Below, piece by piece: positions 8,009 to 16,281 of a DNA stretch of 64,000 nt; positions within the stretch are counted from its first letter, which is position 1; every line of letters begins with the position of its first letter. Position numbers and translations under genes: made by a program. The notes beneath the pieces were generated by a model. The model did not search any database. It saw only the letters and a list, made by a program, of their open reading frames with translations, and was not told the origin of the DNA. Where the stretch lies: assembly GCA_024655865.1 (NCBI GenBank), contig JANLFM010000009.1:1-64000 (forward strand), read 5' to 3'. Origin of the DNA: Caldisericota bacterium (GTDB taxonomy: Bacteria; Caldisericota; JANLFM01).

Positions 8009-9433
8009 ATGCTTGAGTTTCCCTGGAGAGAGGGCCAATTACACCTGTTCCAACTCGACGGCCACTTGCTTCTCTTTGATGTGGCTTCGTCTTCCCTTTT
8101 CCAAATAGATGAAGCAGCCTGGGCCATTCTGAAAGAAGGGAAAACCTCTCCCCTGGATGTCGCCCTGGCCAGGGCCCGGGAAAAATTCGGCCCAAAGGCG
8201 GAGGAAGCGTTTTATGAGCTGAAGCTTCTCTCTTTAAAAGGTCTGATACTGGCCCCTGATCCAGCTTTGAATGCTCAATATGCTCCATTTCCCTATCTCA
8301 AGGCCCTTTGCCTCAATTTAGCCCACGAATGTAACATGCGCTGTTCCTATTGCTTCGCAGGCCAGGGAACATATGGGGGCGAGAGAGGGCTTATGCCCCC
8401 GGAAGTGGCCAGGAAGGCAGTGGATTTCCTCCTGGAAAGATCTGGGCCCTTAAAGAGACTGGAAATCGATTTCTTTGGTGGCGAACCCCTATTGGATTTT
8501 TCCGTCCTTAAAGAGGCGGTGCTCTACGGAAAAGAGAGGGCGGAAAAGATGGGAAAGGAAATCAGGTTCACTGTAACCACAAACTGCCTCCTTCTGAGCG
8601 AACAGGTTGGGGAGTTCCTGAACAAGACGAACATGCGCGTGGTTTTGAGCATAGACGGTAGGAAAGAGGACCACGATAAAAATAGGCTCCTGATTAATGG
8701 GAAAGGGAGCCATGACCTGATCCTTTCCCGGATCAGGAAGTTTCTCTCCTCGCGCGGGGAAAAGCTCTACTACCTCAGGGGAACCTACACCGCCGAGACG
8801 TTGAATTTCCTGGACAATGCCCTTTACTTATTCGATCTGGGTTACTCTGAGGTCTCCATGGAACCCGTAGTAGCCTTACCCAATGAGCCTTACGCCATAA
8901 GAGCGGAGCACTTGCCGGAGATCTTCCGCCAATATGAGCTCCTGGCAAAGGAGATCGACCGTCGGGAAAGGGAGGGAAGGGAACTGCACTTCTTCCATTT
9001 TGAGGTGGATACCACGGGCCTGACCTGTGTCTCCAAAAGGCTTTCAGGTTGCGGGGCCGGTGTGGAATACCTGGCTGTTACTCCCTCGGGATCCCTCTAC
9101 CCCTGCCATCAATTTGTGGGGCGCTCTGATTTTAAGATGGGCACGGTCTGGGAAGGGATCACCAACCAGGAAAAGCTTGAGGAGTTCCGACACCTTAGCT
9201 TCCTGGAGAAAGAAAACTGCCGCACCTGCTGGGCGCGATACCTCTGCTCTGGAGGGTGTCACGCCAACCACCACCTTTTAAGCGGCAATTTGAAAAAGCC
9301 GGATTTCATAGGGTGCGAGATCACGAAAAAAAGGATGGAATGCGCCCTTTATCTGAAGCTCTTACGCAGGGAAAGGGGAAAGGGAAGTGCAAAGGAGCGA
9401 ACGGAAGGGCTTGAAAAGGAGTCTAATATTTAA
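8009..9433 (+). CDS. SCIFF maturase, radical SAM/SPASM protein
   Basis: 474-aa radical-SAM peptide maturase. The first ~90 residues form a RiPP-recognition-like region (LHLFQLDGHLLLFDVAS, DEAAWAIL). The SAM cluster motif is CNMRCSYCFA, followed by GGEPLLDF. The C-terminal SPASM domain has the expected cysteines in GCGAG, YPCHQF, NCRTCWARYLCSGGCHA and FIGCEI, enough for two auxiliary 4Fe-4S clusters. The partner precursor is the preceding gene. The enzyme should install thioether cross-links between Cys and Thr/Ser carbons. No clear ribosome site precedes the ATG, so translation is probably coupled to the peptide gene. The C-terminal tail after the SPASM domain is Lys/Glu-rich. Confidence 0.93.
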   Translation: MLEFPWREGQLHLFQLDGHLLLFDVASSSLFQIDEAAWAILKEGKTSPLDVALARAREKFGPKAEEAFYELKLLSLKGLILAPDPALNAQYAPFPYLKALCLNLAHECNMRCSYCFAGQGTYGGERGLMPPEVARKAVDFLLERSGPLKRLEIDFFGGEPLLDFSVLKEAVLYGKERAEKMGKEIRFTVTTNCLLLSEQVGEFLNKTNMRVVLSIDGRKEDHDKNRLLINGKGSHDLILSRIRKFLSSRGEKLYYLRGTYTAETLNFLDNALYLFDLGYSEVSMEPVVALPNEPYAIRAEHLPEIFRQYELLAKEIDRREREGRELHFFHFEVDTTGLTCVSKRLSGCGAGVEYLAVTPSGSLYPCHQFVGRSDFKMGTVWEGITNQEKLEEFRHLSFLEKENCRTCWARYLCSGGCHANHHLLSGNLKKPDFIGCEITKKRMECALYLKLLRRERGKGSAKERTEGLEKESNI

Positions 9434-9462
9434 TCGCTTTTAACCCATTTAAAAAGAGTGTC

Positions 9463-10467
9463 ATGAATAAAGCTATTCAAACGATTGATCTTGTAAGAGA
9501 GTTCAGGGTAAAGGCAGGGAAAGACAGGGAGAATCGCGTAATTAGGGCTCTGGACGGAGTCAATTTAGAGGTAGAACAGGGGGAGCTATTTGGCCTCCTG
9601 GGACCCAACGGGGCGGGCAAGACCACCCTGATTAAGATCCTGGTTACCCTGCTTTATCCTACTTCGGGGCAAGCCTTTGTGGATGGATTGGATGTGACCA
9701 GAGATGTCCTTCCCATCCGCCAGAGGATTAATATGGTTTCGGGCGGGGAATACTCAGGATACGGCATCCTCACGGTTAGGGAGACCCTGTGGATGTTTTC
9801 CCAGTTTTACGGCATCCCTTATAAGGTAGCCTTTGAAAGAATCAACGAGCTGTTAGAGGTAGTAGGGTTAAAGTCCGAGGCCAACACCAGAGTTTCCAGA
9901 CTTTCCACCGGAATGCGTCAAAAGATGAATTTCTGCCGGGGTTTCGTCACTGGTCCAAAAATTCTTTTCCTTGACGAACCCACTCTGGGATTGGATGTGG
10001 AAGCAGCTCGAGACATCCGGGCCTACATCAAAACGTGGATGGAAAAACATCGGGACAGGACAATTCTTTTGACCACCCACTACATGGCTGAGGCAGATGA
10101 GCTCTGCGATCGGGTAGCGATCATCGACCACGGGAAGATTCTGGCCTGTGATACTCCTCAAGCCCTTAAAAAAAGGGTTTCCGGGGGCTCCATTCTGGAA
10201 ATGTCCCTCTCCGGCCTCGATGAGTTAAGCTGGCTTAAGGGAAAGCCCGGGGTGAAAGGACTAACTTCCAGCTCCTCCATAGAAAAGAACCGCACCGCCC
10301 TGAAACTGGTATTGGAAAGCGAGGAGTTCGTTCCTGAAGTCATCAGGGAATTGAATCAAAGGGAAATCCCCATCCTCAGCGTGCAGTCAGTAGAACCTAC
10401 GTTAGAGGACGTCTTCCTCACTTTAGTAGGAAGAGGGTTGAGCGATGAGAATTCCACCACCCCTTGA
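9463..10467 (+). CDS. ABC-2 type exporter, ATP-binding protein
   Basis: 334-aa ATPase of the DrrA/daunorubicin-type export family. Walker A GPNGAGKTT, Q-loop region RINMVSGGEYSG, signature LSTGMRQ, Walker B ILFLDEPTLGLD and switch histidine in TTHYM are present. The C-terminal PTLEDVFLTLVG is typical of this class. It lies 29 bases after the SCIFF maturase on the same strand and overlaps the first permease, forming an exporter of one ATPase and two permeases. Export of the SCIFF product is suggested by location only. Confidence 0.9.
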   Translation: MNKAIQTIDLVREFRVKAGKDRENRVIRALDGVNLEVEQGELFGLLGPNGAGKTTLIKILVTLLYPTSGQAFVDGLDVTRDVLPIRQRINMVSGGEYSGYGILTVRETLWMFSQFYGIPYKVAFERINELLEVVGLKSEANTRVSRLSTGMRQKMNFCRGFVTGPKILFLDEPTLGLDVEAARDIRAYIKTWMEKHRDRTILLTTHYMAEADELCDRVAIIDHGKILACDTPQALKKRVSGGSILEMSLSGLDELSWLKGKPGVKGLTSSSSIEKNRTALKLVLESEEFVPEVIRELNQREIPILSVQSVEPTLEDVFLTLVGRGLSDENSTTP

Positions 10468-11269
10468 GCTCTTTATCCGCTCCATAATCGGCAGGGCATA
10501 CCCCAGGGTCATTGGTGCCAACAGGGAGCTTTCCTGGCTTATTCCGGAAACCGTTCTCCCTCTTTTAGGGCTGGCAGCTTACGTTTATGTCTATCGGGCG
10601 ATGAAGGCACCGACGGAATTTGTGGGATACGTGGTCTTAGGAGGCGCCATGACGGCTTACTGGTTGAATATCCTCTGGAGCATGGCCTCACAATTCTACT
10701 GGGAGAAGGAGACAGCCAATCTGCAACTGTATATCATGGCCCCGGTTTCACCAATGGCCATCCTTTTAGGAATGGGAATCGGAGGTCTTGTCGCCAGCAC
10801 TATCCGAGCGGGAGCGGTAATTATAGTCGGAAGCCTACTTTTCGGCGTCACATACCAGGTGTCGAGCCTCGGCCTCATTCTCCTGGTTTTTTTCCTCTCC
10901 ATGGTGGCCCTCTACGGCATGGGAATGCTCCTTGCTTCCCTATTCCTACTTTCGGGCAGGGAAGCCTATAATCTTTCCAATGCCCTTCAGGAACCAGTTT
11001 ATCTTTTTTCCGGCTTTTATTTCCCGGTTAAGAGCCTGGGGTTCTGGGCAGCCGCCGTGGCTTCCATCATCCCCCTTACTTTAGGCCTGGACGCCATGAG
11101 ACAACTGATGTTCCCTGGTGATCCCACTTTGGGGTTTCTCTCGCCCTGGGTCGAATGCGGAATACTTCTACTTCTCTGCCCCCTGTTTCTCTACCTGGCG
11201 AAAGTCGCCCTGGTAAAAATGGAGCGCGCGGCAAGAATTAAGGGCACATTGAGCTTAAGATGGCAGTGA
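10445..11269 (+). CDS. ABC-2 type exporter permease 1
   Basis: 274-aa integral membrane protein with about six hydrophobic segments, of the ABC-2 transporter type. An amphipathic N-terminus precedes the first segment (LPLLGLAAYVYVY). The stretch LSNALQEPVYLFSGFYFPV and the following IIPLTLGLDAMRQ match the ABC-2 signature around the last periplasm-facing hairpin. It overlaps the ATPase gene by 23 bases and the second permease by 10, so the three are co-translated. Substrate unknown. Confidence 0.85.
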   Translation: MRIPPPLELFIRSIIGRAYPRVIGANRELSWLIPETVLPLLGLAAYVYVYRAMKAPTEFVGYVVLGGAMTAYWLNILWSMASQFYWEKETANLQLYIMAPVSPMAILLGMGIGGLVASTIRAGAVIIVGSLLFGVTYQVSSLGLILLVFFLSMVALYGMGMLLASLFLLSGREAYNLSNALQEPVYLFSGFYFPVKSLGFWAAAVASIIPLTLGLDAMRQLMFPGDPTLGFLSPWVECGILLLLCPLFLYLAKVALVKMERAARIKGTLSLRWQ

Positions 11270-12141
11270 GCTTTGAAGTCCCACGCAGGGGCTCAACACT
11301 TAAGGAAATCTGGATTCAGTTCAAGCAGGCTAGCCGCCTGGGCTGGCTGATTGAGAGCAACTGGGCTGATCCTTTCGTCTTTGCGGTTTACTCTTTGATT
11401 CGCCCCCTTTCCACAGCCCTGATTCTGGTCTTTATGTACCTCGTGGTGGTCAGGGGTTCAACCAGCAACCCCTTTTTTGTCCACCTTTACATCGGGAACG
11501 CCTTTTTCATGTACGCTGGAAGAGTAATGATGGGAATTTCCTACGCTATCATTGACGACCGGGAGCATTACGAGATGTTGAAGTACATTTACATTTCCCC
11601 TTTGAAGATCTTCGTCTTCCTTCTGGGTCGGGGAGTTGCCCAGGTAATTACTACCACGGTTTCCGTTCTCGTAATTTTACTATTAGGTCTCTGGCCCCTG
11701 GGCATCCGCATTCCCTGGAGTTCCCTGAATTGGCCGCTTTTCTTTATATCCTTCCCGTTAGGGATTATCGCCATTGCTTTTATGGGATACCTAATTGCTG
11801 GCCTCGCCCTGGTTATAGCTCGACACTCCTGGGCCATCGCGGACGGGGTGGGGGCGGTACTTTACGTGGTAAGCGGAGCTATTTTTCCCATAGATATTCT
11901 CCCTTCCTGGGTACAGGTTATTTCCAGGGCAATTCCTTTGACCTACTGGCTGGAGCTTCTGCGCCGCTCGCTTCTGGGCTCGTCCTTTTCTCCCTCTTTT
12001 AACACCATGCCGGATTGGGAACTCTTCCTCTGGCTTGTGGGTTTGACCGTGTTCTTTGGTTTTCTGGGCTATTTTGTTTTCCAGAGGATGAACATAGTGG
12101 CCCGAAGAAAAGGGCTCATTGACCAGACCTCGGGGTATTAA
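11260..12141 (+). CDS. ABC-2 type exporter permease 2
   Basis: 293-aa membrane protein, paralogous in layout to the preceding permease, with about six helices. VLYVVSGAIFPIDILPSWVQ followed by AIPLTYWLELLRRSLLG is the ABC-2 family signature. Two non-identical permeases with one ATPase suggest a heterodimeric channel. It is the last gene of the SCIFF-exporter gene string; a stem-loop with a T-run lies about 180 bases downstream. Confidence 0.85.
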   Translation: MAVSFEVPRRGSTLKEIWIQFKQASRLGWLIESNWADPFVFAVYSLIRPLSTALILVFMYLVVVRGSTSNPFFVHLYIGNAFFMYAGRVMMGISYAIIDDREHYEMLKYIYISPLKIFVFLLGRGVAQVITTTVSVLVILLLGLWPLGIRIPWSSLNWPLFFISFPLGIIAIAFMGYLIAGLALVIARHSWAIADGVGAVLYVVSGAIFPIDILPSWVQVISRAIPLTYWLELLRRSLLGSSFSPSFNTMPDWELFLWLVGLTVFFGFLGYFVFQRMNIVARRKGLIDQTSGY

Positions 12142-12448
12142 GCACTGAATCTATCAATGGTGCTTGAGCGGGAAATCGGGTTCAATTAGCACCTTGGTTA
12201 GGTAAACGAGGAAGGCTATTATAGACGAACCAGTACTGCTAAAACGCCTATGATAAAATCGCTATGGTAAAGGCTAAGCCGCATTCAGCTTTAAAGCGCT
12301 GGAATAGTTCTTTGAAGCCCGCGGAAGAGCGGGGATTTTTGCATTAGGTACCAAGGATGCAATTGCAGGATTCAGATCACTACTTTCCCCGGACCAATAA
12401 TTGGGTCGAGTGTCTTTCATTGTGGAAAGGCAATAAGAAGAATAGAGG
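12142..12448. other. Intergenic region between SCIFF/exporter operon and NCS1 permease
   Basis: About 307 bases with no convincing gene on either strand. The only structure I see is the short stem-loop annotated separately. Composition becomes more AT-rich towards the right end, where the accessory island begins. This is a plausible junction of a transferred segment, but no direct repeats or integrase genes are visible. Confidence 0.5.
12318..12339 (+). terminator. Candidate rho-independent terminator
   Basis: CCCGC, a six-base loop, then GCGGG followed by GATTTTT. The stem is short (five GC pairs), so it is only a moderate terminator. It would end the plus-strand SCIFF/exporter transcript. 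Confidence 0.45.
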
Positions 12449-13963
12449 CTAATCTTTAAAAGGTAAGATTGGAACCCTAATTCCTCGTGAGAATAACCAA
12501 AAGCTCAAACCCGTAACGACAACGCCCAAGCTAACCATAATTTCAGCCAAGGGTGAACCCACCAAAAGTGGTCCTATTCCAGCGACTCCCATTCCTGTTA
12601 AAGTAAGAATACAAAATTGAGTTCGAAGTCGCTGCGTCAAAGTTGCGGTTGATGGATATGATTGCTTTAAAGCGAGTCGCGGTTTTTTGAGGAGTATTTC
12701 TGCATAAGCAATTAGGGAATAGCAAACCCCTGTTACAAAAGCTGCTAAAAATAATGAATATGGATGTTTGACCAGAATTCCAACGCTGTATCCAATTCCT
12801 AAGCTGATCAGTCCCTCCCATTTTACTCCCGAAGACTCTTGCCATAATCGTTTGGAAAAAACGAAGTGGTCTAAAACGTAAAGCAAGCCAATTGCCGGAT
12901 ATACAAAAGCTTGAATTTCTAAAAATAAGCCGAAATGATCTAAAATCCCAGCTGTTGCCAATGCGGTGCCTGAGACAACTGTAATGATGGCGAACCACCT
13001 TCTCGCAACCATAGAGGTAAGTCCTGTTAAATTGGCAAGAGCTAGACCAACAGAATAAATGTTTACTACTCGGGCAGGATTCCACTGCGCAATAATCACT
13101 AAAATTAGCCCCCACGCAGGAAAACCTATTTTTAGAAAACCTTCAATTAGACCAACATCTGGCCCCATCGAGGCTACTAAAAAGGCTCCAAAAAGCGGTA
13201 ATGCAATAGCGATCGGAACAATGCTTATTAATGGGAATAAAAATGAATCAGGCGTGATACGCCTGCAAAACCTAGCGTAGTCAGATAGGAGGACAAACTG
13301 ACTCGCACAGCTTCCCAGAAGCCATAGTACACCCGTGGCAAGATCTGGTTTTGGGGCTTGAACCTGACGAATTTCCATAACACCACCGGGATTAAATAGA
13401 ACCAGTATACATCCCCAGATGCATAAAATAATTAACGCGCAGGCTGATACGTAATTTGTCCAGGTTAAAAATTTTCTGCCAACGATATTAGGAAAAGCAA
13501 AAAGAAAACCTATACAGGCTGTAATGAAAAACAAAACTAAACCATTTCCAGTTAGTGTAGGGGCCAAAGCCTCAAGTAATTCCATGAGGGCACGAGAAGC
13601 TACTGCAATGTGAATTCCGTACCAACCCAGACCTTGGAGAATAAGAAGAACACTAATAAAAAAACGCGATCCTGTTAGACCAAAACTCGATCGTGCAATT
13701 ACTGATGCTGGCAGTCCTAAATCGGCACCCACTGCTGCATTCATCCAGTCGAATACTAGAATAATTAGAGCAGTAAGCCCAATAATGACGATTGATTGTA
13801 AAAAAGAAAATAGCTGAGCAATCATTACGCCAACCATAATCAAAGGCACGCAAGCCATACAGCTCATATAAATTGGAACGAGCCTTACCCAGTGCAACCG
13901 ACTGTGCACTGGAATTTGACTTAAAGTAAAGCCCTCTTCATGGACTAAACCTACCTTTTTCAT
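12449..13963 (-). CDS. NCS1-family permease (cytosine/purine/hydantoin type)
   Basis: 504-aa, very hydrophobic protein with about twelve membrane segments, of the nucleobase-cation-symport-1 family (CodB, Mhp1, PucI). Family marks are the N-terminal FTLSQIPVHSRLHW segment, the ARSSFGLTGSRF loop after helix 2, GWYGIHIAVASR in helix 3, and DYARFCRR after helix 6, which resembles the conserved NDFSRY region. The substrate (cytosine, allantoin, hydantoin and so on) cannot be read by eye. It is divergent from the XRE regulator with 163 bases between. No strong ribosome site precedes the ATG. Codon use is AT-rich compared with genes left of 12 kb. Confidence 0.87.
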   Translation of the reverse strand: MKKVGLVHEEGFTLSQIPVHSRLHWVRLVPIYMSCMACVPLIMVGVMIAQLFSFLQSIVIIGLTALIILVFDWMNAAVGADLGLPASVIARSSFGLTGSRFFISVLLILQGLGWYGIHIAVASRALMELLEALAPTLTGNGLVLFFITACIGFLFAFPNIVGRKFLTWTNYVSACALIILCIWGCILVLFNPGGVMEIRQVQAPKPDLATGVLWLLGSCASQFVLLSDYARFCRRITPDSFLFPLISIVPIAIALPLFGAFLVASMGPDVGLIEGFLKIGFPAWGLILVIIAQWNPARVVNIYSVGLALANLTGLTSMVARRWFAIITVVSGTALATAGILDHFGLFLEIQAFVYPAIGLLYVLDHFVFSKRLWQESSGVKWEGLISLGIGYSVGILVKHPYSLFLAAFVTGVCYSLIAYAEILLKKPRLALKQSYPSTATLTQRLRTQFCILTLTGMGVAGIGPLLVGSPLAEIMVSLGVVVTGLSFWLFSRGIRVPILPFKD

Positions 13964-14064
13964 TAAACGAAATATAAACGAAATTCATTGAAACGGCCAT
14001 CCCCTTGGTAAATTGGTGTAGATATTTGACTGAGAACACAAGTGTAAAATTTTGAGAAAAAAGG

Positions 14065-14093
14065 TTGAAAATTGAACAATTTTCTATTATTAT
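14065..14093 (+). promoter_or_regulatory. Sigma-A-type promoter of the XRE regulator gene
   Basis: TTGAAA, a 17-base spacer, then TATTAT, followed by the XRE gene start 33 bases downstream. Both boxes are near consensus. The palindrome annotated at 14068 overlaps the -35 box and spacer, which fits a repressor site. Confidence 0.6.
14068..14083. promoter_or_regulatory. Candidate operator palindrome
   Basis: AAAATTG-AA-CAATTTT is a perfect inverted repeat with seven-base arms and a two-base centre, the size usual for XRE-family dimers. It overlaps the promoter of the XRE gene and lies between that gene and the divergent NCS1 permease, so it could serve autoregulation and permease control together. 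This is inferred from position and symmetry only; in such AT-rich DNA a chance palindrome is possible. Confidence 0.5.
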
Positions 14094-14126
14094 GAAAAAA
14101 AACAGAAAAAATGAGCCTGAGGGGAT

Positions 14127-14519
14127 ATGTCAGAAAAGGAAAAAGAGTTGTTATCAAATATTGAATTAGGAGAAAGGCTAAAGCAGCTACTTTCAGAGCG
14201 GCGGGTTTCAATTACAGAGCTTGCCGAAAAGGTGGGAATATCTCGCCCTACGCTATATCGTATTTTGGATGGAAAAAGCGATCTGAAATTAAAAGATGCA
14301 ATCGCTATTGCCCGTTATCTAAATGTTCCTTTAGAGTCGTTATACGGACTCGAGGAAGAAGCTAACCCTATAGATTTGTCTAATTTAGCGGTTCACTATG
14401 GCTTGTTTAAAAGCGAGGAAAGCAAATTAATTCAAAAAATTTATAAAAGCCTGGCCAGGAAAGAGTTAGCAAAAATTTTGCGCGAAGCCGCTGATATGCT
14501 GGATATTACCGAACCGTGA
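14127..14519 (+). CDS. XRE-family transcriptional regulator
   Basis: 130-aa DNA-binding protein. Residues ~13-70 form an HTH_3 domain (LGERLKQLLSERRVSITELAEKVGISRPTLYRILDGK...), with the second helix-turn-helix part VGISRPTLYRIL. The C-terminal ~60 residues are helical and of unknown role, possibly dimerisation or ligand sensing. It precedes an ImmA/IrrE-type protease by 37 bases. In such pairs the protease usually cleaves or inactivates the repressor. Likely targets are its own promoter, the divergent permease and the operon starting at 15223. Confidence 0.88.
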   Translation: MSEKEKELLSNIELGERLKQLLSERRVSITELAEKVGISRPTLYRILDGKSDLKLKDAIAIARYLNVPLESLYGLEEEANPIDLSNLAVHYGLFKSEESKLIQKIYKSLARKELAKILREAADMLDITEP

Positions 14520-14556
14520 AATTTTGCAGTCGGTTTATCAACTTGAGGTGGGTTAA

Positions 14557-15021
14557 ATGAAAGGTCTGGGAGATTTGCTACAAGAGTTTTTCGCAAGGGG
14601 GGTAATTGTTGCTTTTAGGCCCATGCATTTTTGGGCTGGGCTTCTTTGCAATGTTAAGAACCATTGGTTTTGCTTTATTAATTCCAAAAACCCCTTAGAA
14701 AACCAGCGTTGGACTTTAGCCCACGAGCTTGGCCATTTTGTTTTACATAAAGAAGAAGGAGGGCACCTTTTCACTGATGGTATTTTTTGCGGTACAGAAG
14801 AAGACGCCGAGTGGCAGGCTAATTGCTTTGCAGCTGAAATATTAATGCCCCCTGAAGCAATCGAAGCCATAATTCCTTATTATTTTACAGCACAGGATAA
14901 AGTAAATCATGTAGCAATGGAGTTTAAGGTGCCCGTAAAAATGGCCGCATGGTGGTTGTTTGAGCTGGGCCATATAAATAAGAAATGCTATAGCCACCTC
15001 CAAAAATCCGTTTCCAATTAG
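14557..15021 (+). CDS. ImmA/IrrE-family metallopeptidase
   Basis: 154-aa zinc-peptidase-like protein with HExxH motif in LAHELGHFVLH and the downstream glutamate region EWQANCFAAEILMP, which is the signature of the ImmA/IrrE (DUF955) family. GAGGTG lies seven bases before the ATG. Members typically relieve repression by a neighbouring XRE protein (for example ImmR) under a signal. Here no mobile-element genes adjoin, so control of the transport/racemase genes is more likely than of a prophage. Confidence 0.88.
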   Translation: MKGLGDLLQEFFARGVIVAFRPMHFWAGLLCNVKNHWFCFINSKNPLENQRWTLAHELGHFVLHKEEGGHLFTDGIFCGTEEDAEWQANCFAAEILMPPEAIEAIIPYYFTAQDKVNHVAMEFKVPVKMAAWWLFELGHINKKCYSHLQKSVSN

Positions 15022-15104
15022 AATCTTAAATTTCGTAATTTTAAACACTATATATTTTATCTTCTTAAAGTAGTAATAATAATTTAACACTTTTGTAAAA
15101 ACTA

Positions 15105-15134
15105 TTGACAAAATTTTAACTATTTTTATACAAT
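15105..15134 (+). promoter_or_regulatory. Sigma-A-type promoter of the racemase/importer operon
   Basis: A perfect TTGACA, an 18-base AT-rich spacer and TACAAT, about 90 bases before the first gene. It is the best promoter-like match I noticed in the window. AAAATTTT in the spacer is self-complementary but shares only part of the palindrome near the regulator gene. AAGGAGG ten bases before the 15223 ATG completes the signals. Confidence 0.65.
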
Positions 15135-15222
15135 TGATTATGGGTGATGCTTATGTGAAAGCGCAAATATAGAAAGACTTATTAATTAAGCCACGAAACA
15201 ACAAGAAGGAGGCTTTTAAAAC

Positions 15223-16269
15223 ATGTCTGAATTTCTGTATGAATATGAGCTCGGGAAAGCTGCAAAAATTCTTTGTGAGGAATTGTTCAAGTTAAAACCG
15301 GGGGAAACTTTCATAATCACTGCTGACACGGAAAGTGACAGAAGAGTTGTGGAAGCTACAGCCAGAGCCGCTTTTGCTTGTGATGCTAAACCCATGGTTG
15401 TTTATACCGCATCTCCCTTAGGAGTGGGGAAAGCAGCCGACCCAATGCTTCCTGTGCAAGCCCTCACAGCTGCCCTTATAGAGACCGATGCATGGATTGA
15501 ATATAATAATGAATGGCTTTTATATTCTACTCCTTATGATGTAGCCACGGCTAAGAACCCCAAGCTCCGATATCTAAACGCTTGTGGCATGAACGCGGAT
15601 ATGATGGTTAGGTTGCTTGGCAGGGTGGATTTCTCTACATTAGAGAAATTCATGATTCGTCTGGTAGAACTCACCAAGAACGCTAAACATATGCGAGTTA
15701 CCACTCCGGCCGGGACTGATGTTGAATTTGATAATGATCCAGGACACCCAGTGAATTTAGAATGTGGCAGATACGATACTCCCGGTTCCCATATGCAACC
15801 TGGACAAATTGCATGGGCTCCAGACTTAGAAACAATCAACGGTGTTATTGTATTCGATGGATCGATAGTGCCTCCCATTGTTGGCGTTTTACAGCAACCA
15901 GTTGCGCTTCATATCAAAAATGGCACAATTGTTAAAGTTGAGGGCGGTAAAGAAGCTGCGGAATACGAAAAATGGCTAAAAAGTTTTAATCACCCTCAAA
16001 TGCTTAAGCTTGCCCATATTTCCTATGGGGTTCATCCTAACGCGCGTTTGACCGGTGACATTGTGGAAGACGAGCGAATATGGGGAGCGACAGAATGGGG
16101 TATTGGTAACGTTGGACCAATACTGATCCCCGGTGGAATTTCAGGTCCTTCCCACTCCGATGGCATTTGCCTGAACAGTTCGGTTTGGCTTGATGGAGTC
16201 CAAATCTTAGATAAAGGTGTTTTCATCGAACCCGAACTGAAAGAGATGGCGAAGAAGTTAGGGAAGTAA
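15223..16269 (+). CDS. M29 aminopeptidase/NicX-like metalloenzyme
   Basis: 348-aa protein resembling the COG2309 group, which holds thermophilic M29 aminopeptidases (AmpT) and the non-heme iron ring-cleaving 2,5-dihydroxypyridine dioxygenase NicX. Candidate metal ligands are in the C-terminal half: ERIWGATEWGIG and SHSDGIC (His-x-Asp). MRVTTPAGTDVEF in the middle is also a family pattern. It is the first gene of a ten-gene operon behind a strong promoter. Whether it is a peptidase or acts on a ring compound is open. The racemase and peptide-importer neighbours favour a peptide or amide substrate, and an anaerobic lifestyle argues against a dioxygenase. Confidence 0.75.
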   Translation: MSEFLYEYELGKAAKILCEELFKLKPGETFIITADTESDRRVVEATARAAFACDAKPMVVYTASPLGVGKAADPMLPVQALTAALIETDAWIEYNNEWLLYSTPYDVATAKNPKLRYLNACGMNADMMVRLLGRVDFSTLEKFMIRLVELTKNAKHMRVTTPAGTDVEFDNDPGHPVNLECGRYDTPGSHMQPGQIAWAPDLETINGVIVFDGSIVPPIVGVLQQPVALHIKNGTIVKVEGGKEAAEYEKWLKSFNHPQMLKLAHISYGVHPNARLTGDIVEDERIWGATEWGIGNVGPILIPGGISGPSHSDGICLNSSVWLDGVQILDKGVFIEPELKEMAKKLGK

Positions 16270-16281
16270 TAAGGAGACGTC

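Noticed and set aside
12543-13115. 190-aa ORF on the minus strand
   Set aside because: Alternative frame of the NCS1 permease gene.
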